DNA of 10,275 bases, taken from NCBI GenBank assembly GCA_902783675.1, contig CACZRW010000045.1, positions 1 through 10,275 on the forward strand, in the 5' to 3' direction. Below are positions 6,064-10,275 of the stretch, piece after piece; within the stretch, counting starts at the first letter, position 1, and every line of letters starts with the position of its first letter. The notes under the pieces are model-generated. The model made no database searches. It worked only from the letters and a program-made list of their open reading frames with translations, and was not told where the DNA came from. This stretch comes from an uncultured Pseudomonadota bacterium. Lineage in GTDB: Bacteria; Pseudomonadota; Alphaproteobacteria; CACZRW01. Both the position numbers and the translations under genes were made by a program.

Positions 6064-6114
6064 AGGAATGACTGCGTTTTTTCATTCCTCTTTCCTCATT
6101 TCTCATTCCTAATT
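6064..6114. repeat. Intergenic inverted-repeat element, copy B
   Basis: AGGAATGA (6064-6071), a 10-base loop containing TGCGTTTTT, and TCATTCCT (6082-6089) form a perfect 8 bp hairpin. It is followed by CTCATTTCTCATTCCTAATT. The arms and core match copy A at 5046-5117, but the inner hairpin of copy A is missing. TCATTCCTAATT (6103-6114) is the exact reverse complement of AATTAGGAATGA (5046-5057) in copy A. It lies between convergent stop codons and could act as a bidirectional terminator. Confidence 0.6.
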
Positions 6115-6118
6115 TCTT

Positions 6119-6616
6119 TTAGGTGTTTGTGTGGATTATTTTCACCAAGCGATCGGCAGCGTCAGTGGCGTTGATTTTTTCAACCGCGGCATACTCGGAA
6201 ACCAAGCGGTCAAACGCCTGCTCATAAATAATGCGCTCGGAATAAGATTGCTCGGACTGGTCCTCGTCCCTGTGCAAATCGCGCACAACCTCGGCAATAG
6301 CGACGGGGTTACCCGAGTTGATTTTAGCTTCATATTCTTGGGCGCGGCGCGACCACATGGACCGCTTTGCCTTAGGCTTACCTTTCAGCGTAGTAAGCAC
6401 CGCCCCGAAAGAGTTGCGATTGGAAATCTTGCGCAGTCCGGCGGAGTCCGCTTTTGTCATGGGAATCCTAAGGGTCATTCTGTCCTTATCAAAGTTAACC
6501 ACGATAAGCTCAAGCTCGCACCCCGCGACGCAGTCTTTACTTATGTCCTGCACTTTACCCACGCCGTGGGTAGGATACACAACAAAATCGCCGGGATTAT
6601 AAGTAGTCTTTGCCAT
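6119..6616 (-). CDS. CarD/CdnL-family transcriptional regulator
   Basis: This 165-residue protein matches the CarD family over its whole length. The N-terminal RNA-polymerase interaction domain (about 5-65) opens 'YNPGDFVVYPTHGVGKV' and contains the Tudor-like strands. The C-terminal helical domain carries 'RSMWSRRAQEYEAKINSGN' (85-103) and 'SYSERIIYEQAFDRL' (124-138). W88 is the conserved tryptophan that in mycobacterial CarD wedges into the upstream edge of the -10 region. In the characterised members the protein binds the RNA polymerase beta subunit and stabilises open complexes, notably at rRNA promoters. The ATG at 6616 has AAGGGAG on the minus strand (6636-6630), 13 bases away. It is monocistronic, divergent from the yrbL-like gene and convergent with the phosphatase-like gene. 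The length and motifs look normal, with no sign of decay. Confidence 0.93.
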   Translation of the reverse strand: MAKTTYNPGDFVVYPTHGVGKVQDISKDCVAGCELELIVVNFDKDRMTLRIPMTKADSAGLRKISNRNSFGAVLTTLKGKPKAKRSMWSRRAQEYEAKINSGNPVAIAEVVRDLHRDEDQSEQSYSERIIYEQAFDRLVSEYAAVEKINATDAADRLVKIIHTNT

Positions 6617-6657
6617 TATTTTTATTTTTCTCCCTTAATTTTCCAAAGCATTCCTTG

Positions 6658-6666
6658 TGTATAGCA
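6658..6666 (-). promoter_or_regulatory. Extended -10 promoter candidate for the CarD-family gene
   Basis: On the minus strand the bases read TGCTATACA, an extended -10 (TGn plus TATACA, 5 of 6). It lies about 42 bases before the start codon at 6616. No good -35 hexamer is present at the standard spacing, which an extended -10 can tolerate. Confidence 0.35.
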
Positions 6667-6724
6667 CAATTTTCCCAAAAAATCCACCTCTTTTTTTGCC
6701 ATTTTTTCTCCCTTTGTCCAAAGT

Positions 6725-6753
6725 TTGACATTTTCCCGAAAAAATCCTATAAA
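6725..6753 (+). promoter_or_regulatory. Strong sigma-70 promoter for the yrbL-like gene
   Basis: A perfect TTGACA (6725-6730) and TATAAA (6748-6753, 5 of 6) are separated by 17 bases. Transcription should start near 6760, giving a 5' leader of about 20 bases. This is the best promoter match found in the window. It leaves little room for a leader-based control element. Confidence 0.8.
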
Positions 6754-6780
6754 CTCCCTCTAAAAATTAAAGGTGAATAA

Positions 6781-7398
6781 ATGAACGGCACTCGCCATTT
6801 AATAATTTTAGACGATACTCTCATTTTAAATAAGTTCAGCTCGTCAAGGATATGCTATCTTCACCCGCAGGACAGCGGCAAAATTATTAAAATAAACCGC
6901 GCCGAGCGCAGAGGTAAAAGTATTGATTTCAACGCGTTGGAATTCAAGGCTTACCAAGCAATGAGCGATAGGCTTAAAGCCTTTTTCCCGAAGTGTTACG
7001 GCTACGAAGATACCAATCTTGGCAAAGGGCTGGTGTTCGAGCGCATTATCGACCACGCCGAGCCAAAGGATAAGGATGGGGAAAAGCGCTTTCCTCCCGT
7101 TTTGAAAAGGCTTATAAACACCGGCTCGCCTCTTTTAACCCAAGAATTATTGGACAAGTTAAAGGAGTTTTTCACCCTTTTGGAAAAGGAAAAAATCTGC
7201 TCTAATTCCCTGCAAGCGGAAAACATTGCCGTGCAAACCATGGAAAACGGCGAGACAAGGATTATTTCTCCCGATTGCAAATTGACCGAACACCGCGAAT
7301 TAATCCCCGTTTGCTACATTCCCTTTTTCTTAAAGATGAAGATTCGCCGCCGCGGTAAACGGACGCTGGATTTAGTGGCAAAGAATATTCATAAATAA
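6781..7398 (+). CDS. yrbL: YrbL-family protein (PhoP-regulated family, kinase-like fold)
   Basis: This 205-residue protein fits the YrbL/PhoP_reg family. The marks are 'CYLHPQDSGKIIKINR' (25-40), with K37 as the likely beta-3 lysine, 'EFKAYQAM' (54-61), 'GKGLVFERI' (81-89), 'SLQAENI' (143-149) and 'LIPVCYIPFFLKMKIRR' near the end. The order resembles an ATP-grasping kinase-like fold. The position of the catalytic-loop Asp is Ser143; from memory E. coli YrbL also has Ser there, so this is a family trait and not decay. The biochemical role of the family is not settled; in enterobacteria yrbL is named for PhoP control, which need not apply here. It starts at ATG 6781 with AAGGTG (6770-6775) close by and has a strong promoter. 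It is divergent from the CarD-type gene, and dnaB begins 53 bases after its stop. Confidence 0.82.
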   Translation: MNGTRHLIILDDTLILNKFSSSRICYLHPQDSGKIIKINRAERRGKSIDFNALEFKAYQAMSDRLKAFFPKCYGYEDTNLGKGLVFERIIDHAEPKDKDGEKRFPPVLKRLINTGSPLLTQELLDKLKEFFTLLEKEKICSNSLQAENIAVQTMENGETRIISPDCKLTEHRELIPVCYIPFFLKMKIRRRGKRTLDLVAKNIHK

Positions 7399-7451
7399 AA
7401 TCCCTTTTTGGCGAGATTCGGCTCTTTCTTTTTCACCTATCGTGATATAAG

Positions 7452-8936
7452 ATGCGAGTCACTATGGAGAAAATGCAAAAAGAAGACAGGACAGAAACGC
7501 GGGAAGTCCCTCAAAATCTTGACGCGGAGCAGGCTTTGCTGGGCGCCTTGCTTGCCAACAATCGTGCGCTGGAGAAGGTGGGCGACTTTTTGCGCCCCGA
7601 GCATTTTGCTTACGCTCCTCACGGTAAGATTTACGCCGCGATTGTAAGCCTTATAGAAAGGGGACACATTGCCGACCCTCGCACTTTGAACGGCTATTTC
7701 GCCTCGGACGATTCTTTGAAAGAGGTGGGCGGTGCCGAATATCTGATGAAGCTGGCGTTAAGCTCGGTCACGATTATTAACGCCGCCGACTACGGCCGCC
7801 AAATCTTTGATAGGTATTTAAGGCGCGAGCTGATAGACATCGGCTATAACATCGTGAACGACGCCTTTGAGATAAAGCTGGACTCGGACGCCATGGACCA
7901 GATAGGCAAGGCGGAAAAGGACCTGTTCGACCTTTCCACCAAAGGGCAGGTTGAAGGCGGCCTGACGGGCTTTTCCAATGCTTTGCGCGAGGCAATTGAG
8001 ACTATTGAAAAGGCAAAGCGCTCGCCCGACGGCATATCCGGCATTTCCACCGGCATGAAAAGCATTGATAAGCGCATGGGCGGGCTTCACCCTTCGGACT
8101 TAATTGTGCTTGCCGGCCGTCCCGGTATGGGCAAGACCGCGCTGGCGACCTGTATCGCTTATAACGCCGCTTACGACTTCGCCAAGGAGAATCAAAAAGG
8201 CGAGGGTCCGAAAAAAGGCGTCGCCTTCTTCTCGCTGGAAATGTCATCGCAGCAGCTTGCCGCGCGTGTCCTTTCCACGCAGTCGCACATTGATAGCGAG
8301 GCCATGCGTAACGGCCTTATCAGCGAGGCGGACTTTGAGCGCTTAGCAGGTGCGGTTGCCGAGATGAACAATCTTCCTCTTTATGTTGATGACACTCCCG
8401 GCCTTTCCGTAAGCGCCATTCGCACTCGCGCGCGCCGCATGAAAAGGGATAAGGAAAAGGGGCTTGGGCTTATCGTCATTGACTACTTGCAGCTTATCGA
8501 CACCGAGGATACGAAAAACCGCGACAACCGCGTGCTTGCCTTATCCGAAGTCACCCGCTCGCTAAAGATTTTGGCAAAGGAATTAGATGTCCCCGTCATC
8601 GCGCTTTCCCAGCTTTCCCGTAAGGTTGAGGATCGCGAAGATAAAAAGCCCATGCTTTCCGACTTACGCGAATCCGGCTCTATTGAGCAGGACGCCGATG
8701 TCGTGTGGTTCGTCTTTCGCGAGATATACTACCTTGACCGCGCCGAGCCTGTAATCAGGCAAAAGGAGTCTCAAGATGACTTTAATAAGCGCGTTATCAA
8801 GTGGCAACAAGACAAACAGGCAAAGGAGAACATCGCCGAGCTTATCATCGCTAAGCAAAGACATGGCTCCACGGGCTCTGTTGACCTATACTTTAACGGC
8901 CGCTTTACCGAGTTTGGAGATTTATTGAAGGAGTAA
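7452..8936 (+). CDS. dnaB: Replicative DNA helicase DnaB
   Basis: This full-length 494-residue protein is the hexameric helicase that unwinds DNA at the replication fork and interacts with primase. The N-terminal domain starts at 'PQNLDAEQALLGALL' (20-34) and runs to about 125, followed by the linker helix. The RecA-like domain carries Walker A G222-RPGMGKT-A230, 'FFSLEMSS' (259-266), Walker B 'IVIDYLQL' (341-348), 'ALSQLSR' (384-390), 'DLRESGSIEQDAD' (404-416) and the arginine-finger region 'AKQRHGSTG' (467-475, R470). All key residues are present. There is no intein. ATG 7452 is taken as the start; ATG 7464 (residue 5) and ATG 7473 (residue 8) are also possible because no clear Shine-Dalgarno favours one. 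The usual rpsR-rplI neighbours are absent upstream, where a yrbL-like gene sits instead. alr follows after 12 bases, so the two are probably co-transcribed. Confidence 0.97.
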   Translation: MRVTMEKMQKEDRTETREVPQNLDAEQALLGALLANNRALEKVGDFLRPEHFAYAPHGKIYAAIVSLIERGHIADPRTLNGYFASDDSLKEVGGAEYLMKLALSSVTIINAADYGRQIFDRYLRRELIDIGYNIVNDAFEIKLDSDAMDQIGKAEKDLFDLSTKGQVEGGLTGFSNALREAIETIEKAKRSPDGISGISTGMKSIDKRMGGLHPSDLIVLAGRPGMGKTALATCIAYNAAYDFAKENQKGEGPKKGVAFFSLEMSSQQLAARVLSTQSHIDSEAMRNGLISEADFERLAGAVAEMNNLPLYVDDTPGLSVSAIRTRARRMKRDKEKGLGLIVIDYLQLIDTEDTKNRDNRVLALSEVTRSLKILAKELDVPVIALSQLSRKVEDREDKKPMLSDLRESGSIEQDADVVWFVFREIYYLDRAEPVIRQKESQDDFNKRVIKWQQDKQAKENIAELIIAKQRHGSTGSVDLYFNGRFTEFGDLLKE

Positions 8937-8948
8937 GGAGAAGTATTT

Positions 8949-10121
8949 ATGGAAAAGAACGAAACCGGCGCAATTTTAAGCATTGATTTAGGGGCAGTTA
9001 CCCATAACTGGCGTGCCTTGCGTTCGCTCTTGTCCGAACCCGCCGAATGCGCCGCCGTGGTAAAGTCCGACGCCTATGGCTTGGGCGCGCTGGAGGTTGC
9101 TTCCGCTCTGTTTCGGGTGGGTTGCAACTCTTTCTTTGTCGCTTATGTTTACGAAGGCATAGCTTTGAGGAAGAAACTTGGCCCCGCTCCGAGCATCTTT
9201 GTTTTGCACGGACCTTTCAGCGGCACGGAAAAGGAGTTCGGCGAATACGGCCTTACCCCTATTTTGAACAACATGGAGCAACTTAACGCGTGGATTAAAT
9301 ATACCGGCGAAGCGGGACACCGCCACCCCTGCGGCTTGCATTTCGATACGGGAATGAGCCGCCTCGGCTTCCCTGCCTCCGACCGCGAAAGGCTTCTGGA
9401 CGCCGAGCAAGATAAGCTAAAGGCGCTTAATGTTACGCTGGTGATGAGCCACTTGGCAAACGGTGAAGTCGCCGAAAATCCCATGAACAAGCAACAACTT
9501 TCCACATTCACGGACATAAAGAATCGCATTGTAAAGGTCCTTGGTTATGCTCCGAAGTTCAGCCTTTCCGCCACTGCCGGCATGCTTTTGGACAGCGCTT
9601 ACTACTTTGATATCACGCGCCCCGGCTGCGGCATTTACGGCTTTTACCCCGACGCCGACATGAAGCCGCAGGTAAAGAAGAAAGCAGACTTGCGCGGCGT
9701 TGTCACTCTAAAAGCAAAGATTTTACAGATACAAGAGGCAAAGGCCGGACAAGTAGTCGGCTACGGCTCAACTTACCGCTTTGATAGAGCGGGGAAAATC
9801 GCCACTGCCGCGCTGGGTTATGCGGACGGTTTCAACCGCTTGTTAAGTGGCAAGGGCTACGGTTACCTTGGTGACTATAAAGTTCCCATCGTGGGCAGAA
9901 TATCAATGGAATTGACGACCTTTGATATATCCAAAGTGCCGGAATCCGCGCTTGCCTCGGCAAACGAAATTGAGATTCTCGGCGAGCATATATCTTTGGA
10001 CGATATCGCCAAGGCGCAAGGCACAATCGCTTACGAAGTCTTGACCTACATCGGCTCGCGCTACTTCCGCCAATATGTGGGCGAGGTCCTGGCTTTGGAT
10101 AAGACGAACACGGGGGAATAA
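8949..10121 (+). CDS. alr: Alanine racemase (PLP-dependent)
   Basis: This 390-residue enzyme converts L-alanine to D-alanine for peptidoglycan, in the cytoplasm. The PLP lysine is K39 in 'AVVKSDAYGLG' (36-46). 'DTGMSRLG' (133-140) contains the usual substrate-side Arg138. 'TRPGCGIYG' (223-231) contains Arg224, which faces the pyridine nitrogen. The second catalytic base is Tyr272 in 'GYGSTYRF' (271-278). 'RISMELTTFD' (317-326) is the conserved C-terminal-domain motif, with E replacing the common D. The phosphate-binding segment usually written A-N-S-A reads S-A-T-A (207-210), a mild change that keeps a hydroxyl. AAGGAG (8935-8940) overlaps the dnaB stop and is 8 bases from ATG 8949. The gene appears to be translated from the dnaB transcript. 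Length and fold order are normal. Confidence 0.96.
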   Translation: MEKNETGAILSIDLGAVTHNWRALRSLLSEPAECAAVVKSDAYGLGALEVASALFRVGCNSFFVAYVYEGIALRKKLGPAPSIFVLHGPFSGTEKEFGEYGLTPILNNMEQLNAWIKYTGEAGHRHPCGLHFDTGMSRLGFPASDRERLLDAEQDKLKALNVTLVMSHLANGEVAENPMNKQQLSTFTDIKNRIVKVLGYAPKFSLSATAGMLLDSAYYFDITRPGCGIYGFYPDADMKPQVKKKADLRGVVTLKAKILQIQEAKAGQVVGYGSTYRFDRAGKIATAALGYADGFNRLLSGKGYGYLGDYKVPIVGRISMELTTFDISKVPESALASANEIEILGEHISLDDIAKAQGTIAYEVLTYIGSRYFRQYVGEVLALDKTNTGE

Positions 10122-10141
10122 CTTCCCGCCTTTAAGAAGTT

Positions 10142-10175
10142 AAAGAGCAAAGAGAGCAAAGAGAGTAAAGAGCAC
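10142..10175 (+). repeat. Purine-rich 9 bp microrepeat between alr and the permease gene
   Basis: AAAGAGC, AAAGAGAGC, AAAGAGAGT and AAAGAGCAC follow each other without interruption at 10142-10175, in a strand containing almost only purines. It lies in the 98-base spacer after alr. It contains no gene. A purine-rich leader could keep the mRNA unstructured before the permease start, but slippage origin is equally likely. Confidence 0.7.
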
Positions 10176-10209
10176 AAAAAGCAGGAAGTAAGAAGCAAAA
10201 AGAAAGACA

Positions 10210-10216
10210 GGGGGAG
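10210..10216 (+). promoter_or_regulatory. Ribosome binding site of the permease gene
   Basis: GGGGGAG sits 3 bases before ATG 10220 (or up to 7 counted from its centre). It supports that ATG as the start of the partial gene at the window edge. Confidence 0.6.
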
Positions 10217-10219
10217 AGC

Positions 10220-10275
10220 ATGGAATACATAAACAGAATAGGCAGGATTTTCATAAGCTTTATTATGTCCACGGG
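10220..10275 (+). CDS. Start of an MlaE-like ABC transporter permease (truncated by window end)
   Basis: Only 18 complete codons are visible: MEYINRIGRIFISFIMST, continuing out of the window. The pattern 'IGR-hydrophobic-hydrophobic' at the extreme N-terminus fits the interface helix that begins MlaE/YrbE-type permeases, the membrane subunit of phospholipid transport systems that maintain outer-membrane asymmetry. The position after alr agrees, since I recall this gene order in Rickettsia and other Alphaproteobacteria. With so few residues the call is provisional; any short amphipathic N-terminus could look similar. Confidence 0.5.
   Translation, partial: MEYINRIGRIFISFIMST

Noticed and set aside
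5046..6114. Insertion sequence or transposon carrying the phosphatase-like gene
   Set aside because: There is no transposase or integrase and no target-site duplication could be recognised. Only the repeat similarity is supported, and it is reported as such.
6131..6664. Plus-strand open frame of 177 codons across the CarD-type gene
   Set aside because: The minus strand encodes a full-length CarD family protein with conserved motifs, so the plus frame is a shadow.
8949..10121. Inactive alanine racemase because of changed motifs (S-A-T-A segment, MEL for MDL)
   Set aside because: The PLP lysine, catalytic Tyr272, Arg138 and Arg224 are all present, and the changes are conservative and outside the essential residues.

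Overview
The window looks like chromosomal DNA of an alphaproteobacterium, probably an uncultured or host-associated one. The evidence is a CarD/CdnL-type regulator, a dnaB-alr pair followed directly by the start of an MlaE-like ABC permease (a neighbourhood I associate with Alphaproteobacteria such as Rickettsia, from memory), and mixed-GC codon use with many GCC, GAC and CCC codons. There is no transposase, integrase, tRNA, rRNA or CRISPR array. No gene-free stretch exceeds 170 bases.

The left half (1-5033) holds four plus-strand genes that are not housekeeping genes. The first is an acidic protein with a Lys/Ala/Pro histone-H1-like tail (10-1143). After a weak terminator and a candidate promoter come three consecutive genes: an unrecognised helical protein with a Pro/Ala tail (1281-2351), a secreted protein with secretin-like features (2397-3632), and an inner-membrane protein with about 250 residues of Pro/Ala/Val/Glu repeats before its single membrane helix and a small C-terminal domain with a cysteine pair (3714-5033). 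I read the last three as an operon that could build a trans-envelope structure. That is inference; no member is identified to a named system.

The middle (5034-6120) holds one gene, 5190-5999. It keeps the motif skeleton of a PPP-family metallophosphatase, but substitutions are seen at every metal-ligand position I can place. It is therefore a likely pseudophosphatase. Related short repeats with matching arms (AGGAATGA / TCATTCCT) lie on both sides of it.

The right half (6119-10275) is conventional. A minus-strand CarD-family gene diverges from a yrbL-like gene that has a textbook sigma-70 promoter. Then come dnaB (replicative helicase), alr (alanine racemase, D-alanine for peptidoglycan) and the first codons of an MlaE-like lipid-transport permease, all on the plus strand. 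dnaB and alr are 12 bases apart and almost certainly co-transcribed. Several spacers carry different short tandem microrepeats.
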